NCBI RefSeq assembly: GCF_015223105.1
Contig: NZ_JADFTZ010000001.1
Location: 372,001-436,000 of the forward strand
Source: Flavobacterium proteolyticum
Lineage (GTDB): Bacteria > Bacteroidota > Bacteroidia > Flavobacteriales > Flavobacteriaceae
DNA: 64,000 nucleotides
Direction: 5' to 3'
The position numbers were made by a program, and so were the translations under genes. Each line of letters starts with the position of its first letter. Within the stretch, counting starts at the first letter, position 1. The notes under the pieces were generated by a model. The model did not search any database, was not told where the DNA came from, and saw only the letters and a list, made by a program, of their open reading frames with translations. Below, in pieces: positions 1 to 7,973 of the stretch.

Positions 1-139
1 TTTAGACGGAAGCAATCCTAAAAACGACAATTTTGAAACGTTGCGTTTTGGGAATTTAAATAGTAATGATTGGTATGTATTTACCGGTTTAACATTAACT
101 TATACATTTGGCAAAAACCCTTGTTTTTGCACAGAATAA
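1..139 (+). CDS. C-terminal end of an outer-membrane beta-barrel protein (DUF6089-like), truncated by window edge
   Basis: An open frame (codons beginning at base 2) runs from the edge to a TAA at 137-139. The 45 residues end in alternating aromatic and polar residues, with a Y-T-F-G-K-N-P-C-F-C-T-E tail, which looks like the last strands of a small outer-membrane barrel. From family knowledge, a DUF6089 barrel protein usually precedes uppS in flavobacteria, so that is my best guess. The gene ends two bases before the uppS start, so it is probably in the same operon. The function is unknown and the N-terminus lies outside the window. Confidence 0.55.
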   Translation, partial: LDGSNPKNDNFETLRFGNLNSNDWYVFTGLTLTYTFGKNPCFCTE

Positions 140-141
140 AG

Positions 142-897
142 ATGGAGCTAGTTCAACAAATAAATACAGCAACTCTACCACAACATTTAGCCATAATTAT
201 GGATGGAAATGGAAGATGGGCTAAACAAAAGGGATTAATCCGAGCATTGGGTCATGAAAGCGGAACCAAGTCGGTTAAAACCACTGTTGAAACTTGTGCC
301 AAACTTGGGATAAAAAACCTTACTCTTTATGCGTTTTCAACTGAAAATTGGAATCGTCCAAAATTAGAAGTAGAGACCTTAATGAAACTATTAATCTCTT
401 CTTTAAAAAAGGAAATTAAAACATTACAAGCCAATAATATTAAATTAAATGCTATAGGAAATTTAACAAATTTACCTTCTAGCGTACAAAAAGAATTACA
501 AGAAGTAATAGACAAAACTTCTGAAAACACTAGGATGACATTAACTTTAGCCCTTAGTTATGGAGCCAGAGAAGAACTTATTCAAGCTGTTAAAAAAATT
601 TCAAACAAAGTTAAAAATAATATAATTTCTGAAGAGGCTATTGACGAATCAATTATTAATCAGCATCTTTACACACACAATTTACCTGATGTAGATTTGG
701 TAATCAGAACAAGTGGCGAACATCGTATAAGTAATTTCCTGCTGTGGCAAATAGCCTATGCAGAATTTTATTTCACAGAAGTCCTTTGGCCTGATTTTTC
801 AGAAAATCATTTATATGAAGCAATTATTAGTTATCAAAAAAGAGAACGCCGCTTTGGAAAAACTAGCGAACAAATTATACCCGAAAAAAATGTTTAA
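142..897 (+). CDS. uppS: Isoprenyl transferase (undecaprenyl diphosphate synthase)
   Basis: This cis-prenyltransferase condenses isopentenyl diphosphate onto farnesyl diphosphate to make the C55 lipid carrier for peptidoglycan and surface polysaccharides. Family signatures are visible: H-L-A-I-I-M-D-G-N-G-R-W-A-K near residues 15-28 (Asp21 is the expected Mg-binding residue), Y-A-F-S-T-E-N-W near 75, and R-T-S-G-E-H-R-I-S-N-F-L-L-W-Q near 190. I chose the ATG at 142 (251 residues) over the in-frame one at 70, because the earlier start overlaps the preceding gene and adds 24 unrelated residues. It overlaps bamA by eight bases, which implies translational coupling in an envelope operon. Confidence 0.96.
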   Translation: MELVQQINTATLPQHLAIIMDGNGRWAKQKGLIRALGHESGTKSVKTTVETCAKLGIKNLTLYAFSTENWNRPKLEVETLMKLLISSLKKEIKTLQANNIKLNAIGNLTNLPSSVQKELQEVIDKTSENTRMTLTLALSYGAREELIQAVKKISNKVKNNIISEEAIDESIINQHLYTHNLPDVDLVIRTSGEHRISNFLLWQIAYAEFYFTEVLWPDFSENHLYEAIISYQKRERRFGKTSEQIIPEKNV

Positions 898-3580
898 AAA
901 AGGATTACAACTACTTTCAATTTTTATATTACTAAACAGCTCATCCATTTTTTCTCAAGACACTAAACTTGAAAACGGAAAAGAATACATATTAGCTAAG
1001 GTATCTGTTACAGGAAAAATTTCCTATAACGAACAAACTGTCACAACCTTTACTGGATTAGAAAAAGGACAATCAATAATTGTTCCTGGAGAAGACATAA
1101 GTATCGCTATTAAAAAACTTTGGAAATTAGGTTTATTTTCTGATGTAAATTTCTATGTTAATGAAATTAAAGGCGATAGTATTTACCTTGAATTAAATAT
1201 CAATGAATTACCAAAAATATCTGATGTTAAAATCAAGGGAGTAAAAAAAGGAAAGTCTGAAGAGATAATCAAAGAAACGGATTTAAAGAAAGGGAAAATA
1301 GTAAACGAAAATTTACTAACTACTACCAAAAACTATATTGAAAACAAATACAAAAAAGACGGTTTTTATAACGCAAAAGTTGCTATTAACACAATTCCAG
1401 ACAGTACTGGAAATGAAGTTAAAATGGTGGTTAACATTGACAAAGGAAGCAAGGTTAAAGTAAGTAGAATTGATTTTGAAGGAAATACTAAAATTACAGA
1501 CTCAAAACTAAAAAAAGCTTTAAAAAATACAAAGGTTAAAAATCCAATTCGAATATTTAAAGCTTCTAAATTTATTAAAGAAAAATACAAAGAGGATTTA
1601 AATACAGTTGTAAACAAATACAAAGAAAACGGTTATCGTGATGCAAGAATTGTTTCAGATTCCGTTGGTTACGACAAAAAGAAGAACACCATTGCTATAA
1701 AAGTCAAAATTGAAGAAGGTAGAAAATACTACTTTGGAGATATTCGTTATTTAGGTAATACCGTTTATACTGATAATTTTTTAAATTCATATCTTGGGAT
1801 TAAAAAGGGGGATGTTTATAATGGTACACTCCTAGAAGAACGAATTGCAGACAAAAGCAAACCCGATGGTGAAGATTTAACTAATTTATACCAAAACAAT
1901 GGATATTTGTTTTCAAATATAAATCCTGTAGAAATCAGAACTGTTAATGACACTATTGATTTCGAGATTAGAATTACAGAAGGTCCAATAGCGTATTTTA
2001 ATAAAATTACAGTTGTAGGAAATGACAGAACAAATGACCATGTAATCTACAGAGAATTAAGAACAAAACCTGGACAAAAATATAGTAAAGATGATTTAAT
2101 TCGTTCTATAAGAGAAATTGGACAATTAGGCTTCTTTGACCCAGAAGCAATTAAACCCGATTTTAAAAATGTAGATCCTCAAGCGGGAACAGTTGATATT
2201 GAATACAATGTAGTTGAAAAAGGATCTAGTCAGGTTGAACTTCAAGGTGGTTATGGCGGTGGTGGATTCATTGGTACATTAGGTCTATCATTTAACAATT
2301 TTTCAGCAAGAAATATCTTCAATAAAGAAGCCTACAAACCATTACCAATGGGAGACGGACAAAAAATGTCTTTACGCTTACAAGGGAGTTCTTATTTTAG
2401 AACTTATAGTTTATCTTTCTCAGAGCCATGGTTTGGAGGAAAAAAACCGGTGAGTTTTTCAACCTCTTTTTCATATAGTAAACAATTTTTATACAACTAT
2501 CAAACAAGAGCAGTTACAAAAGATCAAAGTTTCAATATTATTTCGCTATCAACAGGTATTGCGAAAAGATTAACTGTGCCTGATGATTACTTTGTTTTGT
2601 CACAATCTATTTCTTTTCAGTATTATGATTTAAATAATTACAAAACAGGCTTGTTTACATTTGGAAATGGTTCATCAAGAAACTTAACCTACACTATAGG
2701 ATTAACTAGAAATAGTAAAGGAGTAAATCCAATATTTCCAACATCAGGTTCTGAATTTAGTGTGATGGCTAAATTTACACCTCCATATTCCTTAATTAAC
2801 GGAGTTGACTACGGAGATTTAAAAAACAAAGCTGAATATAAATTAAAATACTCAAACACTCTTGGTTACACTTACGTCCCGACAGACCAAGGAATCATAC
2901 CAAGAGAAGGTGATTACATAGGAGCTAATTATGATGCTAATGGCAATATTGTATCTGTTTATTATGTTGAAGACCCGAGTGATGCCGCAGTAGACCAAGG
3001 AAAAGTAGACCAAAAAAGGTTTAATTGGTTAGAATATTATAAAATTAAATTCAAAGGAGATTGGTACACTAGAATTTGGGATAAGCTTGTTTTAAGAACT
3101 TTAGGAGAGTTTGGATATATGGGAGCATATAATAGTGAAAGAGGAGTTGTTCCATTTGAGAGATTCTATTTAGGAGGAGATGGATTAGCCAATTTCTCAC
3201 TTGACGGAAGAGAAGTTATTCAGTTAAGAGGTTATCCGAACAATTCATTATCACCTATTCTTGAAGAAGGCCCTCAAAAAGGGCAACAAGTTGGTGCTAC
3301 AGTTTATAACAAATTTTCATTAGAATTAAGATATCCAATTACACTAAATCAATCCGCTTCTATTTATGCATTGTCATTTCTTGAGGCTGGTTCGTCATAT
3401 AACGATTTTAAAAGCTACAACCCTTTTAATTTACAGCGTTCTGCTGGAGTTGGTTTACGTGTATTTATGCCAGCATTTGGATTGTTAGGAATTGATTTTG
3501 CACATGGTTTTGATCCAATTCCAGGGCAAACAGTTAAAAGTGGTTGGCAAACACACTTTATTATTGGACAACAATTTTAA
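890..3580 (+). CDS. bamA: Outer membrane protein assembly factor BamA
   Basis: BamA is the central component of the machine that folds and inserts beta-barrel proteins in the outer membrane. The ATG at 890 gives 896 residues starting with a clear signal peptide (a hydrophobic stretch ending S-I-F-S-Q). Several POTRA repeats follow over roughly the first half, recognisable by recurring F-x-G-N or V-x-G-N-x-x motifs, and then a C-terminal surface-antigen barrel rich in aromatic residues that ends in Q-Q-F. The longer frame from 758 runs deep into uppS and lacks the signal peptide, so it was rejected. The downstream ompH genes encode periplasmic chaperones that feed this machine. Confidence 0.95.
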   Translation: MFKKGLQLLSIFILLNSSSIFSQDTKLENGKEYILAKVSVTGKISYNEQTVTTFTGLEKGQSIIVPGEDISIAIKKLWKLGLFSDVNFYVNEIKGDSIYLELNINELPKISDVKIKGVKKGKSEEIIKETDLKKGKIVNENLLTTTKNYIENKYKKDGFYNAKVAINTIPDSTGNEVKMVVNIDKGSKVKVSRIDFEGNTKITDSKLKKALKNTKVKNPIRIFKASKFIKEKYKEDLNTVVNKYKENGYRDARIVSDSVGYDKKKNTIAIKVKIEEGRKYYFGDIRYLGNTVYTDNFLNSYLGIKKGDVYNGTLLEERIADKSKPDGEDLTNLYQNNGYLFSNINPVEIRTVNDTIDFEIRITEGPIAYFNKITVVGNDRTNDHVIYRELRTKPGQKYSKDDLIRSIREIGQLGFFDPEAIKPDFKNVDPQAGTVDIEYNVVEKGSSQVELQGGYGGGGFIGTLGLSFNNFSARNIFNKEAYKPLPMGDGQKMSLRLQGSSYFRTYSLSFSEPWFGGKKPVSFSTSFSYSKQFLYNYQTRAVTKDQSFNIISLSTGIAKRLTVPDDYFVLSQSISFQYYDLNNYKTGLFTFGNGSSRNLTYTIGLTRNSKGVNPIFPTSGSEFSVMAKFTPPYSLINGVDYGDLKNKAEYKLKYSNTLGYTYVPTDQGIIPREGDYIGANYDANGNIVSVYYVEDPSDAAVDQGKVDQKRFNWLEYYKIKFKGDWYTRIWDKLVLRTLGEFGYMGAYNSERGVVPFERFYLGGDGLANFSLDGREVIQLRGYPNNSLSPILEEGPQKGQQVGATVYNKFSLELRYPITLNQSASIYALSFLEAGSSYNDFKSYNPFNLQRSAGVGLRVFMPAFGLLGIDFAHGFDPIPGQTVKSGWQTHFIIGQQF

Positions 3581-3682
3581 GGTTTGTTAGTACTTTTTTG
3601 TTAAATTCGTAAAAATATTTTATTATTTATTGCGTTTAGCAATTATTAAATTAGGTCAGCTACCAACCAAAATTAAGTTGAA

Positions 3683-4711
3683 ATGAAAAAAATATTATTT
3701 ATACTTGTTGCACTAAGCACTTTTTCTTCTAAAGCACAAACAGCTCGTGGGGTGAAAATCGGCTACATAGACATGGAATATATTCTAGAGAAAGTACCTG
3801 ATTATGCTGATGCTATTAATCAATTAGAGCAAAAAGCTCAAAAATGGAAACAAGAAATTGAAGTTAAAAAAACCGAAATCAATAAGTTAAAAGAAAATTT
3901 AAAAACAGAAAGAGTACTTTTAACTAAAGAATTAATTGAGGAAAGAGAAGAAGAAATTGCTTATTTAGAAAAAGAACTTTTAGAATATCAAGAAAAACGT
4001 TTTGGACCAAAAGGAGATTTGATAATTCAAAAATCTGTTTTAGTTAAACCTATCCAAGACCAAATTTTCACCATAGTTCAAGATGTTGCTGAACAACGAA
4101 AATATGATTTTGTTTTTGACAAATCGTCTGATTTAACAATGTTATTTGCCGCTCAGAAATATGACATAAGTGATTATGTTGTAAAAAAGTTAACTGCTTC
4201 TCAAAAAAGAGAAGAAATGTCTAAAAAACAACTAAAAGCATTAGAAGCAAAAGAGGCATTAGACGAAGCTGTTGAAGAAAATCCTGCATTTACAGAAAGA
4301 AAAAGGATTTTAGATGAAAAAAAGGCTGCTAGAGAAAAATTAATAGAAGAGCGCAAATTAGCTAACGAACAAAAGAAAGCTGATGCAGCTGAAAAAAGAA
4401 AAAAATTACTTGAAGAGCGAAATGCTAAAAAAAATGGCACAGTAATTGAAAATAAATCTTCTGAAGGTGATAAAGACGAAAAAGTTGAGGATAAAAAAGA
4501 AGAAAGTCCTAGTGAAGAAAAAGACATTGTAAAAGAAGAAACCAAAAAACTTACTCCTGAAGAGGCTCGTCAAAAACTTATCGACGATAAAAATAAAAAA
4601 ATAGAAGAAAGAAAAAAGGCCTTAGAAGAAAAAAAGAAAAAAATTGCAGAGGATAAAGAAGCTGCTAAAAAAGCGAAAGAACAGAAAACAGAAACAGAGA
4701 ACAAAAATTAA
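3683..4711 (+). CDS. OmpH/Skp-family periplasmic chaperone with a long charged C-terminal extension
   Basis: Residues 1-19 form a signal peptide ending S-S-K-A-Q. Residues about 22-175 resemble the OmpH/Skp family, starting V-K-I-G-Y-I-D-M-E-Y-I-L, followed by a coiled-coil region and a closing D-F-V-F-D-K segment. Skp-type proteins hold unfolded outer-membrane proteins for BamA. The remaining 165 residues or so are an extremely Lys/Glu-rich coiled coil that ordinary Skp proteins of about 165 residues lack. The gene lies 102 bases after bamA and 24 bases before a normal-length paralogue. The family assignment is firm. The role of the tail is unknown. Confidence 0.88.
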   Translation: MKKILFILVALSTFSSKAQTARGVKIGYIDMEYILEKVPDYADAINQLEQKAQKWKQEIEVKKTEINKLKENLKTERVLLTKELIEEREEEIAYLEKELLEYQEKRFGPKGDLIIQKSVLVKPIQDQIFTIVQDVAEQRKYDFVFDKSSDLTMLFAAQKYDISDYVVKKLTASQKREEMSKKQLKALEAKEALDEAVEENPAFTERKRILDEKKAAREKLIEERKLANEQKKADAAEKRKKLLEERNAKKNGTVIENKSSEGDKDEKVEDKKEESPSEEKDIVKEETKKLTPEEARQKLIDDKNKKIEERKKALEEKKKKIAEDKEAAKKAKEQKTETENKN

Positions 4712-4735
4712 ATAACTTAAATTTTAAAATTAAAA

Positions 4736-5239
4736 ATGAAACAATTAAAAACTTTAGCAATTGCAATCGTACTTTTTATTGGAACACAAGTTTCAGCTCA
4801 AACAAAAGTTGCTCATATAGACGTACAAGCATTAATGACTTCTATGCCTGAAATGAAAACAGCACAAGATCAAATGAAGAAAATTCAGGATACTTATGAC
4901 AAAGATTACAAAAACATGGTAGCTGAATACCAAACAAAATTACAAAAATATGAGCAAGAAGCTCCAACTGCAGGTGATGCTTTAAACGAAACTCGTTCTA
5001 AAGAAATGCAAGACATGGGTGCTCGTATTCAACAATTCCAACAAACAGCTCAAAAAGAATTAGGTCAAAAAGAAATGGACTTAATTAAACCAATCATGGA
5101 AAAAGCTCAAGCTGCCATCAAAAAAGTAGCAAAAGAAAAAGGGTTTAACTATGTATTAGACTCAACTACAGGAAGTGGCGTTTTAGTTGCTGACGGTACA
5201 GATTTATTAGCTGATGTTAAAAAATCATTAGGTTTCTAA
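4736..5239 (+). CDS. OmpH/Skp-family periplasmic chaperone
   Basis: This 167-residue protein has a signal peptide (ending Q-V-S-A-Q), then K-V-A-H-I-D-V-Q-A-L-M and a Gln/Lys/Glu-rich helical hairpin, and closes with G-F-N-Y-V-L-D near residue 140. That is the normal Skp/OmpH layout and length. Skp forms a trimeric jellyfish-shaped holdase for unfolded outer-membrane proteins in the periplasm. The tandem arrangement with the extended paralogue directly downstream of bamA suggests two chaperones with different clients or duties. A strong hairpin terminator follows the stop codon. Confidence 0.9.
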   Translation: MKQLKTLAIAIVLFIGTQVSAQTKVAHIDVQALMTSMPEMKTAQDQMKKIQDTYDKDYKNMVAEYQTKLQKYEQEAPTAGDALNETRSKEMQDMGARIQQFQQTAQKELGQKEMDLIKPIMEKAQAAIKKVAKEKGFNYVLDSTTGSGVLVADGTDLLADVKKSLGF

Positions 5240-5260
5240 TTAATTCAAACCAAAATTTTA

Positions 5261-5301
5261 AAAACTGCTTAATCTTAGTTTAGATTAAGCAGTTTTTTTT
5301 A
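5261..5301 (+). terminator. Intrinsic terminator after the ompH pair
   Basis: A perfect stem pairs AAACTGCTTAATCT with AGATTAAGCAGTTT across a short loop and runs into eight T residues. It ends the uppS-bamA-ompH-ompH transcript. The -7 element for murI begins at the end of the T tract. Confidence 0.88.
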
Positions 5302-5307
5302 TTTTTG
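5300..5307 (+). promoter_or_regulatory. Bacteroidota -7 promoter element for murI
   Basis: TATTTTTG matches the Bacteroidota -7 consensus TAnnTTTG. It starts at the last T of the preceding terminator and ends only five bases before the murI ATG, so the transcript would be leaderless or nearly so. No clear TTG -33 box was seen. Confidence 0.5.
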
Positions 5308-5312
5308 TTGTT

Positions 5313-6092
5313 ATGATAAACGAAAATCCAATAGGCTTGTTTGATTCAGGTATTGGCGGTACTTCAATATGGAAGGAAGTTCACGCCTTAATGCCGAATG
5401 AAAATACAATTTACCTTGCCGATAGCAAGAATGCTCCCTATGGATTAAAATCGAAAGACGAAATTATTGCACTTAGCTTTAAGAATACAGAATTCTTGTT
5501 AGAAAACAATTGTAAAATCATCGTAGTAGCCTGTAATACTGCCACTACAAATGCAATTAAAGAACTTAGAGCTAAATATGATGTTCCTTTCATCGGGATT
5601 GAGCCTGCTATTAAACCAGCAGCACTTCAATCAAAAACACAAACAATTGGCATATTAGCTACAAAAGGAACGCTTAATAGCGAATTATTTCACAAGAATG
5701 TAGCAAACCATCCCGATGTTAAAATAATCGAACAAATAGGACACGGATTGGTACAATTGATAGAAAATGGGGATATGGATTCAGCAGAAATGGAAGAATT
5801 GTTAAAGAGCTATTTAAATCCCATGGTAGAAAAAAATATTGACTATTTGGTACTAGGTTGTAGTCATTATCCTTATTTAATTCCACAGATTAAAAAAATC
5901 ATTCCACCACAAATTAAAATAATTGATTCTGGTGAAGCAGTTGCCAAACAGACACAGAAAATATTAGAACAGAATAATTTATTAAATCTTTCGAATAGAA
6001 AAAGCTCGCAAATATTCTATACGAATAGCGAGCCTGAAGTTTTAAAAAACATATTAGGAAATAATGAAAATGTAATTTTTAAGAATTTTTAA
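5313..6092 (+). CDS. murI: Glutamate racemase
   Basis: This enzyme interconverts L- and D-glutamate and supplies D-Glu for peptidoglycan. Residues 8-20 contain G-L-F-D-S-G-I-G-G-T-S-I-W. The two catalytic cysteines are visible in V-V-A-C-N-T-A-T-T-N-A (about residue 74) and L-V-L-G-C-S-H-Y-P-Y (about residue 183). At 259 residues the length is normal. It follows the bam-region operon but is separated from it by a terminator with its own promoter element, so it can be expressed independently. The stop codon is two bases from the convergent carbonic anhydrase-like gene. Confidence 0.95.
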   Translation: MINENPIGLFDSGIGGTSIWKEVHALMPNENTIYLADSKNAPYGLKSKDEIIALSFKNTEFLLENNCKIIVVACNTATTNAIKELRAKYDVPFIGIEPAIKPAALQSKTQTIGILATKGTLNSELFHKNVANHPDVKIIEQIGHGLVQLIENGDMDSAEMEELLKSYLNPMVEKNIDYLVLGCSHYPYLIPQIKKIIPPQIKIIDSGEAVAKQTQKILEQNNLLNLSNRKSSQIFYTNSEPEVLKNILGNNENVIFKNF

Positions 6093-6093
6093 T

Positions 6094-6606
6094 CTATTCT
6101 TTAAACCAACCCGAATACATCACATAATTATTTGAAATACGTTCAATTTCACCTGCAAAATCACTTTGATCAATATCTTTTACTTTTTTTGCAGGAACTC
6201 CCGCATAAATACAACCCGATTCAACGACAGTATTTTGCGTAATAACAGAACCAGCTGCCACAATTGAATTACTCTCAATTACGCAGTTATCCATCACAAT
6301 AGCTCCCATACCAATTAAAACATTATCTTTTATTGTACAACCATGTACGATAGCATTGTGCCCAATAGATACATTATTCCCAATGACAGTTGGATGCTTT
6401 TGGTACGTGCAATGAACTACTGCTCCATCTTGAATATTTACCTTATTCCCAATAGTTATCGAATTAACATCACCTCTTATTACCGCATTAAACCAAACAC
6501 TACAATTGGAACCAAAAGAAACTTCACCAACAATAGTTGCATTTTCAGCTACATAGCAATCATCTGGGATTTGTGGAAATTTCCCATTAACTTCTTTGAT
6601 CAACAT
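6094..6606 (-). CDS. Gamma carbonic anhydrase family protein (hexapeptide-repeat)
   Basis: The protein has 170 residues and is built of hexapeptide repeats of the left-handed beta-helix type, for example I-G-N-K-V-N-I-Q-D-G-A-V-V-H and I-G-H-N-A-I-V-H-G. Three histidines in those motifs occupy the places where gamma carbonic anhydrases bind Zn. Close relatives (YrdA/PaaY/CaiE group) are trimeric cytosolic proteins, and many of them have weak or untested anhydrase activity, so I do not assert catalysis. It is a single gene convergent with murI, and it lies downstream of the porP terminator on the same strand. Confidence 0.85.
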   Translation of the reverse strand: MLIKEVNGKFPQIPDDCYVAENATIVGEVSFGSNCSVWFNAVIRGDVNSITIGNKVNIQDGAVVHCTYQKHPTVIGNNVSIGHNAIVHGCTIKDNVLIGMGAIVMDNCVIESNSIVAAGSVITQNTVVESGCIYAGVPAKKVKDIDQSDFAGEIERISNNYVMYSGWFKE

Positions 6607-6619
6607 AATTAATTATTTT

Positions 6620-6647
6620 AAAAAAAATGTCCCGATAAATCGGGACA
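6620..6647 (-). terminator. Intrinsic terminator for the porP-like gene
   Basis: A perfect nine-pair stem, TGTCCCGAT and ATCGGGACA with two loop bases, is followed on the minus strand by a run of eight T residues. It lies 22 bases beyond the porP stop codon. Confidence 0.85.
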
Positions 6648-6669
6648 AATATACTTGAAATTTATTTTA

Positions 6670-7659
6670 TTAATTAACAGCAGGACAATTACAATCCCAT
6701 TGCTTGTCTTTACAGAAAACATTCATACCTAAAGTAATTTGATGAAATCCTCCATTATCAAACTTGATATCACCCATAACATGACTGTAAGTATATGAAA
6801 ACATAAAGTTTTTATAATTAACACCTAAAATTGGTGAAACCCATTGTAAATTTTGCTTACCGCCTTCATACTGAGCGCTATCAAAACTTCTTCTGTAAGA
6901 AACTGCAGCCCATAATTTACCAAAATCAACAGCTTTATAAACTTTAAGATTTAAGTCAATTGAAGACTCTTTAGTTTCAGAAATACGTTGATACATAAAA
7001 GAGGGTTCGAAAAGTAATCTATCCTCGTTACCAAAAACAGCACCTACACTCCATAATAATTTACTCAAATTGTCAGATTCAAACCCTTCAGAATACAACT
7101 CTCTTCTTTGGCTTGCTAAAAAGTTTTTCATTGTAACATGAGTAAAAAAGTCCATGTAGTGATATGAAACACCTAAATCAATATTAAAATAAGCATCTTT
7201 TTGGATAACACCATTTACAATAACAGGGTCATTACCCGTAAATGTAGAACCATCTAAAGTACTTTGAACGAAAGCAGTACTTAAACCAAAAGACAACTGA
7301 TTTAAATCTACTGTACCTCTAGAAAATCTTAAATGGTGAGCATATGTTAATTTAGCACCTTTTTGAGAATGATAACCATTTCGATCATTAAACAGAATCA
7401 TACCAACTCCAGATTTACCATCTTCATCTACAGCTGTATTAAAACTAACTGTTTGTAATGATGGCGCTTCGCTTTGTCCAAACCATTGTTGACGACCAGT
7501 TAATCTAATTTTACCACAATTGGCAGCACCTGCCATTGATGGGTGAATTAAATAATAATTATCCGATAAATAATCAGAATAAACAGCTATTCCCTCTTGT
7601 GCGAAAGAAAATTGTGCCAATAAAAATGCTAAAATAAAATAACTCTTTTTAAAATTCAT
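6670..7659 (-). CDS. PorP/SprF family type IX secretion system membrane protein
   Basis: The protein has 329 residues with a signal peptide ending Q-F-S-F-A-Q. The mature start A-V-Y-S-D-Y-L-S-D-N-Y-Y-L-I-H-P-S-M-A-G is diagnostic of the PorP/SprF family, and a predicted outer-membrane barrel follows. In Flavobacterium, SprF-type proteins are needed for secretion or surface attachment of partner adhesins, and PorP is a T9SS component. Family members usually sit directly after a large secreted adhesin gene, but none is adjacent here. The C-terminus contains a Cys-rich tail (C-K-D-K-Q-W-D-C-N-C). A terminator follows, so the gene appears monocistronic. Confidence 0.87.
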   Translation of the reverse strand: MNFKKSYFILAFLLAQFSFAQEGIAVYSDYLSDNYYLIHPSMAGAANCGKIRLTGRQQWFGQSEAPSLQTVSFNTAVDEDGKSGVGMILFNDRNGYHSQKGAKLTYAHHLRFSRGTVDLNQLSFGLSTAFVQSTLDGSTFTGNDPVIVNGVIQKDAYFNIDLGVSYHYMDFFTHVTMKNFLASQRRELYSEGFESDNLSKLLWSVGAVFGNEDRLLFEPSFMYQRISETKESSIDLNLKVYKAVDFGKLWAAVSYRRSFDSAQYEGGKQNLQWVSPILGVNYKNFMFSYTYSHVMGDIKFDNGGFHQITLGMNVFCKDKQWDCNCPAVN

Positions 7660-7778
7660 TGTAGTTATTGTTTAATGAAAACATACCTCTTACTACCCTA
7701 ATCAAACCATATGGCTTAAAATTAGAATATTATTAATAAAAAACAATAAGTAACTATGGTTTTTTACTACGAACTTGC

Positions 7779-7786
7779 CAAAGATA
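7779..7786 (-). promoter_or_regulatory. Putative -7 promoter element for the porP-like gene
   Basis: On the minus strand this reads TATCTTTG, a full match to TAnnTTTG. A possible TTG -33 box lies 21 bases further upstream. It implies a leader of about 115 bases before the start at 7659, within which 7741-7749 and 7665-7673 are complementary over nine bases. Confidence 0.5.
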
Positions 7787-7949
7787 TAAATTTTTGTGTT
7801 TCTTTTACAATACACTTAAAATATTATTAGATTTAATATGTGATTTTTTACATTATATAACACTTTTACATTGTATTTATCAAAATCTAATAAAAAGTTA
7901 AATAAAAAAAGTGCTCTACTAAAACAAACTACATATCTTATGAACTTTG

Positions 7950-7957
7950 TATCTTTG
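7950..7957 (+). promoter_or_regulatory. Putative -7 promoter element for nfu
   Basis: TATCTTTG matches the Bacteroidota -7 consensus and ends 16 bases before the ATG at 7974. This also supports the downstream start over an in-frame one at 7947, which would lie upstream of the transcription start. Confidence 0.55.
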
Positions 7958-7973
7958 CAAAAAAATAAGTATC

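Noticed and set aside
758..889. N-terminal extension of bamA into uppS
   Set aside because: The first 44 codons lie inside uppS, encode no signal peptide and precede a good signal peptide that begins at 890.
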